A stretch of DNA of 14,133 nt from Nitrospirota bacterium (GCA_021795275.1 JAJYPO010000048.1:1-14133), one strand, 5' to 3'. Shown: positions 1 through 7,247, counted from the first letter of the stretch. The notes: generated by a model not told the origin, from the letters alone. Translations and numbers: made by a program.

Positions 1-1008
1 CGCCGCCTTTTCGGCGGCCGCCTTTTTCCGGGACTCCCGCTGCCAGACCATGGAGGTGAAGTCCATGGGCCCGATCCGGAACTGCTTTTTCCGGTAGACC
101 CGGCGTCCCTGCCCCAGGTCCTTGGTCACCGTCCCGCTCTTGAACTCTCCCATCCCGAAGGGAAGCTCTCCCTTTAAAAGAGGCTTCGACACCATGTTGT
201 GCCAGAGGGTCCGCCCGAGAGTCTCGGCCTGGGGCCCGACGAAGGAGCCGATCCCTTCGTAGGAGCGGTCGAGAAGGAGGTGGGTCAGGATCGGAACGAA
301 GAGGATCATCAGCACGAGCACCAGGAGGATCCCGATCTCGAGAACCCGATTCACGAGCGTCGTCGAGACGGGACCGACGGAGAGGGCCTGGCTCAGGTTG
401 ATGGCTGAGAAGATCGCGATCAGGAGGTTGTGGAAGAGGAGCCAGAGGCTGATTTCGAGGGTGTTCCGGGCCCACTGGCCCACGAGGAAGAAAAGTCCCG
501 GGATGATGGCCGCGGCAAAGAGAAGGGGTCCCACGATGTAGAGGAAGGCGAGGAGGGCGTAGCGGACGAGGGAGAAGGCCAGGACGATCACCTTGAGGCC
601 GTCGAGGAGCACAAGATAGAGGATCCCCATGGGATCGGAGAGGAAGCTCACGAAAGACCCGATCGATCCGGGAATCAGGGGAGACTGCCAGATCTTTTCG
701 TAGAATGCGAGGACCAGGGCGCTGGGGTAGAGGCTTTGGGCCACTGCCCCCACGACCGTCACCCCGTCGACGAACCAGGAGTCGTAGCCCGAAAGCCCCA
801 TGAAGACAACAAGAATCTTCAAAAGATCTCCGAAGATCCTCTCCCCTCCCCGGGCCTTGAGCCAGAGGAAGAGGATCGCGAGCGGCAGACTCACGAAAAG
901 AAGGACCCGCGTGAGCGAAGCCATCTGCTGGCGGACGGGAAGGAGGACGCAGGGGATGGTCGCCGAGTCCTGGAAGACCAGAAGTCCCTGGGAGGAGGGA
1001 CAGGTCAC
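1..1008 (-). CDS. VirB6/TrbL-like inner-membrane protein of a type IV secretion system, partial (C-terminus beyond left edge)
   Basis: The frame is open for 336 codons from a GTG at 1008 to the left edge, with no stop. The GTG follows a GGGGAG ribosome site and lies 13 nt after the stop of the VirB5-like gene, so the two are cotranscribed. The protein is strongly hydrophobic. Membrane segments can be seen at about residues 34-51, 62-75, 125-135, 138-180 (probably two or three helices), 187-205 and 219-242. The visible end, from about residue 275, is polar and rich in Lys, Arg and Ala, as expected of a cytoplasmic tail. VirB6/TrbL proteins are polytopic inner-membrane channel components of conjugation machines. 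I call it by topology and by its place after VirB2-3-4-5; no family-specific motif was recognised. It could be another polytopic T4SS subunit. Confidence 0.6.
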   Translation of the reverse strand, partial: MTCPSSQGLLVFQDSATIPCVLLPVRQQMASLTRVLLFVSLPLAILFLWLKARGGERIFGDLLKILVVFMGLSGYDSWFVDGVTVVGAVAQSLYPSALVLAFYEKIWQSPLIPGSIGSFVSFLSDPMGILYLVLLDGLKVIVLAFSLVRYALLAFLYIVGPLLFAAAIIPGLFFLVGQWARNTLEISLWLLFHNLLIAIFSAINLSQALSVGPVSTTLVNRVLEIGILLVLVLMILFVPILTHLLLDRSYEGIGSFVGPQAETLGRTLWHNMVSKPLLKGELPFGMGEFKSGTVTKDLGQGRRVYRKKQFRIGPMDFTSMVWQRESRKKAAAEKAA

Positions 1009-1021
1009 GGGAGCGCTCCCC

Positions 1022-1627
1022 TCACCGGACCATGATCCACTGGGGCAGATCGATCTTCAGAATCTCCTGGTCCCGGACGTTTGCGGCATGGGACTGGTCC
1101 AGGATCTCCCCCTTGAGCCCCGAGCGCGAGGACTGGACCTTGAGGAGATAGAGGAGATCCTGGTGGATGTCGACCAGAGTCTGGAACATGCGCCCTTCCA
1201 TGTCTGCCCCCAGTCTGAGGGCCCCTTCGGGACTCGCCTTGTAGGCCAGCTCGTGGACCCTGGCGCCGCTCGCGAGATCGCCCTGGACCTGGGGAAGGGC
1301 GCTCATGGCCTCTCCCATCCCCTCGGCCGCCGACTGGGTGACGCCCGAAACCCCCGTTCCCGTGACCGGAGCGGGTGGCGCCGGAAGCGGAACCGCCGGA
1401 AGGACGGGAGCGCTGTAGAAATCGGCCCCCTCGTTTTTTATGGAGAAGAAGCGGTGGAATCGGCTCATGGAGAGCCGCATCTGGGTCTCGACCCAGAGGA
1501 TCCGCGACTCGAGGACCGTGTCCGGCCCCGGAAGAACCCCCGCCCAGGCGGACTCGGGAAAGGAAAAAAGGAGAATGGTGGCCGCGGCAAGAAACCTCCC
1601 TCCTCTTTCTATTCTTCCGGGGGCCAT
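1022..1627 (-). CDS. VirB5/TrbJ-like secreted protein with signal peptide
   Basis: Encodes 201 residues. I chose the ATG at 1627 because GGGAGG sits 4 nt before it; a GTG at 1639 would add four residues and lacks its own ribosome site. The start overlaps the end of virB4 by 19 nt, which suggests translational coupling. The N-terminus is a clear Sec signal: basic residues to about 11, a hydrophobic core at 12-23 and an Ala-Trp-Ala/Gly cleavage site near 29. The mature part has a Pro/Ala-rich linker at about residues 75-90. It ends in a helical, probably coiled-coil stretch (about 140-180) containing the DIHQDLLYLL segment. VirB5 proteins are minor pilus components exported to the periplasm and about 200-250 residues long. 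Size, signal peptide, predicted helices and gene order fit, but the sequence alone is not diagnostic. A periplasmic entry-exclusion or TrbJ-type protein is an alternative. Confidence 0.55.
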   Translation of the reverse strand: MAPGRIERGGRFLAAATILLFSFPESAWAGVLPGPDTVLESRILWVETQMRLSMSRFHRFFSIKNEGADFYSAPVLPAVPLPAPPAPVTGTGVSGVTQSAAEGMGEAMSALPQVQGDLASGARVHELAYKASPEGALRLGADMEGRMFQTLVDIHQDLLYLLKVQSSRSGLKGEILDQSHAANVRDQEILKIDLPQWIMVR

Positions 1628-4110
1628 CGGTCCTCCCACTGCCGGGCAGCCAGCGACAGAAGAGCGTCTTCAAGGGATCCCGTCTCTTCAATGGCCCGTG
1701 AAATCCAGGAGTCCTCCTCGGGAGAGCGGGCGGACACAAGATACTCGAGGGGGGAGGGCTCCAGACGCAGCACCCCCCGCCGGGTTCCCATGGTGAGGTA
1801 GCACTCGGCGTACTCCCCCCGGACGAAGTCGAGGGAGTCGATGAGGGCGATCTCCCGCTCGGAAAGACCGATGCGCCGATAGGTCTCCGGAAGGACGGAG
1901 CATGGAAAGATCCACTTCCAGGAGGAGTTGCCGAGAATGCCTCCCTCCCGCCCCTCGGAGAGCCAGTCCTCCGGGGACTGGCTCATGGCGATCACCCCTC
2001 CTCCGAACTTCCGGGCGGTCCGGTACATGTGCTCGAGGAAGCCCGTCCCCTTGAACTGGGTCATGAGGCGATGGGCCTCGTCGTAGACGAAGTAGAGGCG
2101 GCGGTTCTTCTCCCGGAACAGCCGCTCGAGGGAGATGCCGGCGATGAAGGCGAAAACGATTCCCCGGAGGGCCTCCTGCCGGTCGAGTCCGGAGAGGTCG
2201 AAGGCCAGGATCCGGGAGGAGGGCTGGAATCCCGCGGGGTTGTTGAAGAGGGGAGCATAGAGTCCGGTGGCCCAGGACTCGAGGGTCTTGGCCATCCGAA
2301 GCGCGGTCTCCTCGTCCTCCGAGTCCCGTCCCCGGTAGGCGAAAAGGGTCCGGACCAGGTCGATGAGGCAGGGGCGTCCGTCGGGATCCGGGAGTCTGTC
2401 GTAGAGATCTCCCAGACAGTGGGCCAGAATGCTCCGGTGGAGGGGAAGCACGGGATGGGCGGTAATGAGGAAGGTCTCGATCAGGGCCACGAGGAAACCC
2501 ATCCAGTCGGGATCGTACTGCCCCTCTGCCCCCATGAGGTCCGCCCGAAGAGGAAAGGGGTTGAGGGAGAACTTCCCCGAGAGGTCGATCCGGACGTAGT
2601 CTCCTCCCAGAAAGCCCGCCAGCCGCTCGAAGTCCCCCCCGTTCTCGACGATAATCGTCCGGTGGGACGGATCGGCCATGAGGTACTGGGAGAGGAGAAG
2701 CTTGACCCCGAAGGACTTCCCGGAGCCCGAGCGGCCGATCACAAGGCCGTTGGCGTTCGGGAGTTCCCGGCTCCAGAAGTCGAGCCCCACGATTTCCTGG
2801 CGATGGTTTTTCGCGACGAACCATGGACGCTCCTGATCCGGGAAACGGTCCCAGACCGGAAAAAAACGGGCCGCCTGGGAGGAGGTCATCACCTCCCATC
2901 GGTCGTTGGCGTCCCCGTCGAGCGGGAACTGGCTCCGGAAGAGAGGCCACTGGCGGAAGGGCTCGAGGGCACACAGCGCCCCCTCCGCCTCTCCGAAGGC
3001 CCGGACCGTCTCCATCCCCCGCTCGGAGAGAATCTTCCGCTCCGGGTGCCAGGTCCCGAAGGTCAGATTGGCGACCAGGGGACGGCTCTCCTCCTCGGGC
3101 CCTTCGTGAAGGGCCCGGAGAAAGTCGTCCTGTTCCGAGATGACCGATTCGAGGCGGTAGGACTTTCCCGGAAGAAGCAGGGTCAGGAAGCGGTTTATGG
3201 TGGCGTTGGACTGGACCGAACGGCTCGCGAGAGCCCGGTCTGGCTTGAAGAGGTTCAGCGTCAGGTCGCAGTCGAAGTCCGGTCCTTCCAGGATGGGGGC
3301 GAGGGTCTCCCTGTGGAAAAGGGCCGGAAGCCGCCGAAGGGCGTGGAAGCGACCCCAGAGGGGGGCCCCGTCGGGACGAAAAGCCCGGATTTCTCCCGGG
3401 AACTCCTGGAAGGTGGTCTGGAAGAGAGGCGGGATCTTTCCCCGGCGATCCGCCCGGAAGGGCTCCGAAAGCAGAAGTCCCGGGTTGGCCCTCTCCGCCA
3501 GATGACGAAGGATCTCCTCCTCCGAAAGCCGCACTCCCTCCATCCCGGCTCCCGGCAACAACGCCAGAAGGGCCTCCTCGACCTCCCGGATCGCCCGGAT
3601 CCTTCTGGAAAGTCCTTCCCCCTCTTCATCCCGACGGTCCGGTACGGGTCCCCCGCGGGGCATGAAGGAGAGGCGCAGCCGCTCCTTTTCGGGAGGAGGG
3701 TAACCCACGAGCGCCACGAAAAGGCGCCGACGGCGGGCCGGGCGCTCTTCGAAATCCCGGCGTTTGTCTCCGGCGAGAATCCCTAGGGCGCCCTCTCTCC
3801 CCTCCGTCAGAAAGGAGCCCTGGCGCCGGAGCGCCTCCGGAGCGACGCCGGTCCACTCGCCCGGGCGCCCGTGACGGAGCTCCACCCGAAACTGGAGTCC
3901 GTATCCTTCGGGAAGGTGGGCGACCAGGGCCACAAGCCCCCTGTGAATCTGGGCCGCCTCATCCTCGTCCAGCGGAAGCATGTTGACGCCGGAGAGGGCG
4001 ATAAGGCGGCCTACCCGTCCGCCGCGGCCCACCAGGGTCGTCCCCGAGAGCCTGTCCAGATCGAAGAAGCTGTGGACGCCGCTTTCTTTTCTCTTTTCCC
4101 TAGCCCACAC
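1609..4110 (-). CDS. virB4: VirB4/TrbE-family conjugation ATPase
   Basis: An 833-residue ATPase that would power pilus assembly and substrate transfer at the inner membrane. The N-terminal half (about 1-430) is the divergent VirB4/CagE/TrbE domain. The C-terminal half is a RecA/HerA-like motor, with Walker A GRSGSGKS at 459-466 and Walker B in RLYFVYDEAH at about 671-680. A conserved stretch follows, with RTARKFGGG near 698-705 and SQSPEDW at 710-716, typical of VirB4 motif D/E. The length matches the family (about 800-850). The start is a GTG at 4110, overlapping the VirB3-like gene by 11 nt with the stop codon embedded, and its end overlaps the VirB5-like gene. No frameshift or missing catalytic residue is seen, so the motor looks intact. 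This is the anchor that identifies the block as a T4SS. Confidence 0.93.
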   Translation of the reverse strand: MWAREKRKESGVHSFFDLDRLSGTTLVGRGGRVGRLIALSGVNMLPLDEDEAAQIHRGLVALVAHLPEGYGLQFRVELRHGRPGEWTGVAPEALRRQGSFLTEGREGALGILAGDKRRDFEERPARRRRLFVALVGYPPPEKERLRLSFMPRGGPVPDRRDEEGEGLSRRIRAIREVEEALLALLPGAGMEGVRLSEEEILRHLAERANPGLLLSEPFRADRRGKIPPLFQTTFQEFPGEIRAFRPDGAPLWGRFHALRRLPALFHRETLAPILEGPDFDCDLTLNLFKPDRALASRSVQSNATINRFLTLLLPGKSYRLESVISEQDDFLRALHEGPEEESRPLVANLTFGTWHPERKILSERGMETVRAFGEAEGALCALEPFRQWPLFRSQFPLDGDANDRWEVMTSSQAARFFPVWDRFPDQERPWFVAKNHRQEIVGLDFWSRELPNANGLVIGRSGSGKSFGVKLLLSQYLMADPSHRTIIVENGGDFERLAGFLGGDYVRIDLSGKFSLNPFPLRADLMGAEGQYDPDWMGFLVALIETFLITAHPVLPLHRSILAHCLGDLYDRLPDPDGRPCLIDLVRTLFAYRGRDSEDEETALRMAKTLESWATGLYAPLFNNPAGFQPSSRILAFDLSGLDRQEALRGIVFAFIAGISLERLFREKNRRLYFVYDEAHRLMTQFKGTGFLEHMYRTARKFGGGVIAMSQSPEDWLSEGREGGILGNSSWKWIFPCSVLPETYRRIGLSEREIALIDSLDFVRGEYAECYLTMGTRRGVLRLEPSPLEYLVSARSPEEDSWISRAIEETGSLEDALLSLAARQWEDRWPPEE

Positions 4111-4357
4111 GGCGGATTTTCTCGCGGAGAAGATAGAGAAGGCGGCCCCGGATCGTCCCTTCTCCCGTCTTTCGGATCCAGAAGAGGGCGGTCATGGAGA
4201 GGATCAGGCAAAACAGAAGGAAAACGAGGTTGATCCCGAACAGAAACCCGGCCAGGACCCAGAAGGCCGGAACGAGGAGATCCCAGGGAACGACGAAGCG
4301 CCCCAGAAGGGGCGCCTTCAGGATGTGGCGGTAAGAGGGCAGCAGAGCCCGGCCCAT
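4100..4357 (-). CDS. virB3: VirB3-like small inner-membrane protein
   Basis: Encodes 85 residues. There is one strongly hydrophobic region at about residues 24-60, probably two helices with a short turn, between a basic N-terminal segment (PSYRHILKAPLLG) and a basic C-terminal tail (RGRLLYLLREKIRRVG). VirB3/TrbD proteins are about 90-110 residues with this layout. They lie directly before VirB4 and are sometimes fused to it, and they help anchor VirB4 to the membrane. Here the gene ends 11 nt inside virB4. It starts at an ATG that overlaps the end of the VirB2-like gene by 40 nt. That overlap is long, and no strong ribosome site precedes the ATG, so translation is probably coupled to the upstream gene. 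The call rests on size, topology and position. Confidence 0.68.
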   Translation of the reverse strand: MGRALLPSYRHILKAPLLGRFVVPWDLLVPAFWVLAGFLFGINLVFLLFCLILSMTALFWIRKTGEGTIRGRLLYLLREKIRRVG

Positions 4358-4608
4358 ACGGTCAGGGTGTCCCAGATCGCCTTGGACATGAGGACCAGGG
4401 CCCCTCCCGCCACCGTCATGACCCCCTGGCGGATGCCGTCGGCGTCGTGGCTCTTCATGGCGAACCCGGCCCGGGCCATTCCCAGGACGAAGAGAAAGGC
4501 CCCCAGCCCGTAGACGACGAAGTTGGCCACGTTGTTTGCAAATTCAGTGATGAGGGGATTTTCCCCGAAGTTGTCGACAAAGATGTTGATCAGTTCGGCA
4601 TGCGGCAT
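4318..4608 (-). CDS. virB2: VirB2/TrbC-like pilin subunit
   Basis: Encodes 96 residues from the ATG at 4608, which has GGGAGG about 6 nt upstream. Two hydrophobic helices, about 25-48 and 62-87, are separated by a short polar loop containing KSHDADG. This is the hairpin layout of mature VirB2/TrbC pilins, in which the charged loop faces the pilus lumen. The gene order pilin-VirB3-VirB4 supports the call. With this start there is no long signal peptide, which is unusual for VirB2. An upstream in-frame TTG at 4704 would add a Lys-rich and hydrophobic leader that could serve as a signal, but it has no good ribosome site, and its reading would cross the promoter-like sequence at 4631-4648. It is the first gene of the visible operon. 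Confidence 0.65.
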   Translation of the reverse strand: MPHAELINIFVDNFGENPLITEFANNVANFVVYGLGAFLFVLGMARAGFAMKSHDADGIRQGVMTVAGGALVLMSKAIWDTLTVWAGLCCPLTATS

Positions 4609-4846
4609 AAAGTTTCCTCCCACCCCTTGAAAGCAAAGGGAATGCCAACTGCAAATCATTGCAAAAATTGACTTGTTTATTTTTTTCTTTAGATTTTGGA
4701 GCAATCCGGAAATGATTTTTTGGAAAGAAGGGAAGAAATCGCGACTGGATTTGAAGATTTCAGGCTGATCAAAAACGACCGAAGAGAATGATAATCCATC
4801 TCATAGTTCAGAAAAATATGTCCCTGATCCTCAGGCCATTAAAAGA
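4609..4846. other. AT-rich intergenic stretch between the T4SS operon and the IS200 remnant
   Basis: No gene is supported here. Base composition drops sharply from the GC-rich genes to A+T-rich DNA with T- and A-runs (for example 4678-4690). It contains the pilin ribosome site, the -24/-12 promoter-like sequence (4631-4648) and, at 4823-4835, a small perfect hairpin (CCTGA, 3-nt loop, TCAGG). That hairpin could belong to the right end of the neighbouring IS200-type element. The exact end of that element cannot be set from sequence alone. Confidence 0.5.
4631..4648 (-). promoter_or_regulatory. Candidate sigma-54 (-24/-12) promoter of the T4SS operon
   Basis: Read on the minus strand the site is TTGGCATTCCCTTTGCTT. 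It holds the invariant GG and GC pairs exactly 12 nt apart, the TGGCA core of the -24 box and TTGCT of the -12 box. The expected start of transcription would be near 4621, about 13 nt before the ATG of the pilin gene and just before its GGAGG. The region upstream is much richer in A+T than the genes around it. Two nearby TTTGCA-containing repeats (minus strand, about 4650-4664) lie just upstream. No activator site was identified. Confidence 0.45.
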
Positions 4847-5224
4847 TCAGACATTTTTTGTATTTCCGCTCGCCTGTTCATTCGGCATCCAAGATTGGCG
4901 CACGATGTATCTTGGTCTCTGCTTGCTTTCCTCATAGGTTCGCCCCAGATATTCTCCAATCACACCCAGCGCACTCTTTCCTTTCACATACCCCACAACC
5001 TGGGCGACCGAATATTTGGGCGGAATCGACATCAATACATGCACATGATCGGGCTGCAAATGCCCTTCCAAAATCCGGCTCTCATTATGCCGCGCCAGAC
5101 TGTGAAACATTTCCCCCATCTCTTGCCGGATCTGGCCGAATAACGTTTTCCGCCGGCATTTTGGAATCCAGATGATGTGGTATTTGCATTCCCACCTCGT
5201 GTGATTTAAACTTTCCTCATTCAT
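4847..5224 (-). pseudogene. tnpA: IS200/IS605-type Y1 transposase TnpA, C-terminus degenerate
   Basis: The frame encodes 125 residues from the ATG at 5224. The N-terminal two thirds is a typical HUH single-strand transposase: the start NHTRWECKYHIIWIPK, then LEGHLQPDHVHVLMSIPPKY near residues 53-72 with the HVH metal-binding pair, then VVGYVKGKSA near 77-86. In related proteins KGKSA is followed by a conserved GQxFWARGY segment and a helix with the catalytic tyrosine (YxxxQ type). Neither can be found here: after about residue 95 the sequence becomes unrelated (RPRYIVRQSW onward) and stops. I infer a truncated or rearranged, inactive gene. I could not restore the end by reading either of the other frames. 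It lies in the same direction as the T4SS operon, upstream of it. Confidence 0.75.
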
Positions 5225-5226
5225 AC

Positions 5227-5269
5227 AGCCTCCTTTTCGTGACTTTGAGCGGTCCACGTTAAGGAGGCT
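5227..5269 (-). promoter_or_regulatory. Hairpin sequestering the TnpA ribosome site (first IS200-type element)
   Basis: On the minus strand AGCCTCCTT (5269-5261) and AAGGAGGCT (5235-5227) form a perfect 9-bp inverted repeat. The second arm contains the complete Shine-Dalgarno AAGGAGG and ends 2 nt before the ATG at 5224. The 25-nt loop has further complementarity (CGTG with CACG). Folding in the mRNA would hide the ribosome site, as is known for the classical IS200 transposase. The sequence shows the repeat; repression is inferred. Confidence 0.7.
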
Positions 5270-5307
5270 TTTCCATATTCCCGGAAATGTCAAACTGTTG
5301 GGGTCCC

Positions 5308-5612
5308 CCGGCAGTTGACCCGCTCCACCGACGATCGACTCTTGTAACGCTCCACCTTGGCCGGATCCATGGGGATCTTCTCCTGCCCTCGGGGATTGGA
5401 GTCGATCAACGACACCATGCCCAGATCAGGCATAACGTCCGGATGGGGTGGGCGTCATAGGCGGCATCCATTGCTGTGTAAAGCGGCATCACCTTCCGGA
5501 CTCCCCTCTTCAGGAGATACGGGGCCGCCTGGCTATCGTGGACCGAGGCCGAGGTCAGGACAGCCGAAAGGGGGGTTAAACCTTCAAGTCACCGAATATG
5601 TGGGTTTTTAAT
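5308..5612 (-). pseudogene. DDE transposase fragment with frameshifts
   Basis: Translating the minus strand in pieces gives recognisable transposase sequence. One piece begins PLSAVLTSASVHDSQAA and continues to LYTAMDAAYDAHPIR (about 5570-5438). After a frameshift at about 5435-5447 a second piece runs LGMVSLIDSNPRGQEKIPMD and ends RSSVERVN near 5312. LTSASVHDSQ, MDAAYDA, DSNPR and ERVN are hallmarks of the catalytic core of IS4/IS1182-like DDE transposases. Upstream of the first piece, a stop codon and another frameshift around 5571-5583 separate it from a short HIFGDLK segment that may belong to the same gene. Both ends of the gene are missing. It is not functional and marks an old insertion between the T4SS block and the dehydrogenase operon. 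Confidence 0.72.
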
Positions 5613-5614
5613 AT
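5609..5614 (+). promoter_or_regulatory. Possible -10 box for the dehydrogenase-ABC operon
   Basis: TAATAT lies about 40 nt before the chosen start of the first operon gene, in a short AT-rich patch at the edge of the transposase remnant. No convincing -35 hexamer is found at the right distance, so the assignment is weak. It is the only plausible housekeeping-type element close to the operon. Confidence 0.25.
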
Positions 5615-5655
5615 TCTTGTTCCCTTACCCTTCAAGCAGGGCAAAAGGAATCCTT

Positions 5656-6561
5656 GTGACGATGTCTGACTCAACGAACGAAAAGGCGGCGACCATCGCC
5701 TGGGTCGGCCTGGGCGCCATGGGTGTTCCCATGGCCCGGAGGCTGGCTTTGGCGGGATATCGCGTCCGGGGGTACAACCGCTCCCGCCACGCTGTCCACG
5801 ACACCCTCCCCTTCCCTCTTTTCGCTTCACCCGCAAAAGCTGTCGAAGGAGCCGATCTCGTCGTTCTCATGGTCCGGGACGGACTCGCCTCCCGGGCCCT
5901 CCTGTGGGGCGAGGGCGGGATCCTCTCCGCCCTTTCCCCCCGTCAACGTGTGATCAACATGTCGACGATCGCACCCGACGAGGCCCGGGAGGAGGAGCTG
6001 GCTTGCCGGGAGAGGAACGTCTCCTACTTCGACATCCCCGTTTCGGGATCGGTTGTTCCGGCCGAAAAAGGCGAACTCCTTCTTCTGGCCGGAGGCGACG
6101 AATCCTTGCGGAGCCAGATCGAAGCCCCTCTCTCTGTGCTGGGCAGGAGTCTCCACTGGTTCGGACAGGCCGGATCCGGCATGGCCGCCAAGCTTGCCAT
6201 CAACTTTCTTCTCGGAGCCCACATGGAAGCCATAGCCGAAACCCTTCTGATCGGCGAATCCCTGGGTCTCGACGGAAAGACCCTCTCCGAAGCCCTTCTC
6301 GAAAGCCCACTGGCGACCCCCTTTTACCGGATCAAGGTCCCCAATCTTCTGAATGAAGATTACCGGAAGGCCTTCTCGGCGTCCCTCATGAAAAAGGATC
6401 TGGATCTCCTTCTTCGCGAACTTCTTTCCAGGGACAAGGTCCTTCCCGAGCCCCTCTCCCATCTTCGCTCCCTCTACCAAAGGATCGTGGCCAAAGGCCA
6501 GGGAGAAAAGGACCTCTCGATCATCCAGGATCTCCTTAAATCGGACGTCCGGGGATCCTGA
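5656..6561 (+). CDS. NAD(P)-dependent beta-hydroxyacid dehydrogenase (3-hydroxyisobutyrate dehydrogenase / tartronate or succinic semialdehyde reductase family)
   Basis: About 300 residues, the usual family length. Numbered from the ATG at 5662, the Rossmann motif GLGAMG is at 16-21, the substrate-binding DIPVSGS at 124-130 and the catalytic region at 171-182 (GSGMAAKLAINF, with Lys177 and Asn181). KKDLDLLL at 244-251 is the C-terminal family motif. All key residues are present, so it should be an active cytoplasmic oxidoreductase acting on a small beta-hydroxyacid or a semialdehyde; the substrate cannot be told. The start could be GTG 5656 (AAGGA 6 nt upstream, chosen here) or ATG 5662. Its stop shares one base with the next start (TGATG), so it is translationally coupled to the ABC ATPase. 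An enzyme of this family at the head of a LolD/FtsX-type exporter operon is unexpected. Confidence 0.87.
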   Translation: MTMSDSTNEKAATIAWVGLGAMGVPMARRLALAGYRVRGYNRSRHAVHDTLPFPLFASPAKAVEGADLVVLMVRDGLASRALLWGEGGILSALSPRQRVINMSTIAPDEAREEELACRERNVSYFDIPVSGSVVPAEKGELLLLAGGDESLRSQIEAPLSVLGRSLHWFGQAGSGMAAKLAINFLLGAHMEAIAETLLIGESLGLDGKTLSEALLESPLATPFYRIKVPNLLNEDYRKAFSASLMKKDLDLLLRELLSRDKVLPEPLSHLRSLYQRIVAKGQGEKDLSIIQDLLKSDVRGS

Positions 6562-7241
6562 TGGGACTTTCTCTGCGGTGCGAAAACCTCGAGAAGACCT
6601 ACGGACACGCTGGAGGACCCTCCCAGAGCGTCCTCAGGAACCTCTCCTTCACCGTCGAGGAGGGAGAGTGGGTGGTCATCATGGGAGACTCCGGCTCCGG
6701 CAAATCGACCCTTCTGAACATCCTCGCCGGGATCGATCCCTTCGACTCAGGAAACCTCTGGCTCGAAGACCGCTCCTGGGGATCTCTTGGAGACGAAGAG
6801 AAGACCCTCGTCCGCAGACACGAGATGGGGTTCGTCTTCCAGAACTACAATCTCTTCCCGTTTCTCAGCGTCTACGAAAACGTTGCCCTTCCCGCCCGTC
6901 TCGTTGGACGACACGACCGGGAAGCCATCCTCTCCCTTCTTCGGGAGGTGGGGCTCGGAGACAAGCACGCCAAGTTTCCTTCACAGCTCTCGGGGGGGGA
7001 GCAGCAGCGCGTGGCGGTAGCCCGGGCCCTCATCCACCGCCCGAGGCTTCTATTGGCCGACGAACCGACCGGCGCCCTCGACCACCTCACCGGACGGAAA
7101 ATTCTCGAGCTCATGACCCTTCTCCACAAGGAATTCCGGCCGACGATCGTCATGAGCACCCACAGCATTGAGGCGGCCCGCTACGGAAACCGCATTCTCC
7201 ATCTCCGGGACGGACAGTTCGTTCCCCCGCCCGGACCCTGA
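6561..7241 (+). CDS. LolD/MacB-type ABC transporter ATP-binding protein (AttE-like)
   Basis: A 226-residue nucleotide-binding subunit of the FtsE/LolD/MacB group. Walker [10 protein letters not shown] is at 42-50, the Q-loop ([17 protein letters not shown]) has Gln94, the signature LSGGEQQ is at 143-149, Walker B LLLADEP at 163-169 and the switch histidine at 201 (STHSIEAA). Everything needed for ATP hydrolysis is present. The start overlaps the dehydrogenase stop by one base, and a double FtsX-type permease follows after 6 nt. It should therefore energise that permease in handling a lipid-like or protein substrate at the outer face of the inner membrane, rather than pumping a solute across it. 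Together with the next two genes it matches the AttE position of AttEFGH systems. Confidence 0.92.
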   Translation: MGLSLRCENLEKTYGHAGGPSQSVLRNLSFTVEEGEWVVIMGDSGSGKSTLLNILAGIDPFDSGNLWLEDRSWGSLGDEEKTLVRRHEMGFVFQNYNLFPFLSVYENVALPARLVGRHDREAILSLLREVGLGDKHAKFPSQLSGGEQQRVAVARALIHRPRLLLADEPTGALDHLTGRKILELMTLLHKEFRPTIVMSTHSIEAARYGNRILHLRDGQFVPPPGP

Positions 7242-7247
7242 CCTTCC

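Larger units (their letters stand above)
4847..5310 (-). mobile_element. IS200/IS605-type element remnant 1 (boundaries approximate)
   Basis: Holds only a tnpA-type gene and no TnpB, so it is of the IS200 kind. Upstream of the gene is a small inverted repeat, TTTCC (5270-5274) with GGAAA (5283-5287), a candidate left-end hairpin. The left end probably lies near 5300-5312, where coding similarity to the DDE transposase remnant stops abruptly, so this element appears to have entered or joined that older transposase gene. The right end is uncertain (somewhere around 4820-4850) because the transposase C-terminus is lost. These elements make no target duplication, so none is expected. Confidence 0.55.

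Noticed and set aside
1005..1739. A 244-codon minus-strand frame overlapping the VirB5-like gene in another phase
   Set aside because: Arg/Gly/Pro-rich composition without a signal peptide or domain; the competing frame has a clean signal peptide and ribosome site.
2029..3786. A 585-codon plus-strand frame opposite virB4
   Set aside because: virB4 has unmistakable Walker motifs on the minus strand; the plus frame is Glu/Gly/Pro/Arg-rich shadow sequence.
4678..4690. A T-run (plus strand) considered as a terminator tail
   Set aside because: No stem precedes it on the plus strand and no plus-strand gene ends here.
5357..5611. An 84-codon plus-strand open frame in the gap before the dehydrogenase gene
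   Set aside because: The same DNA read on the minus strand gives clear DDE transposase motifs, so the plus frame is a shadow.
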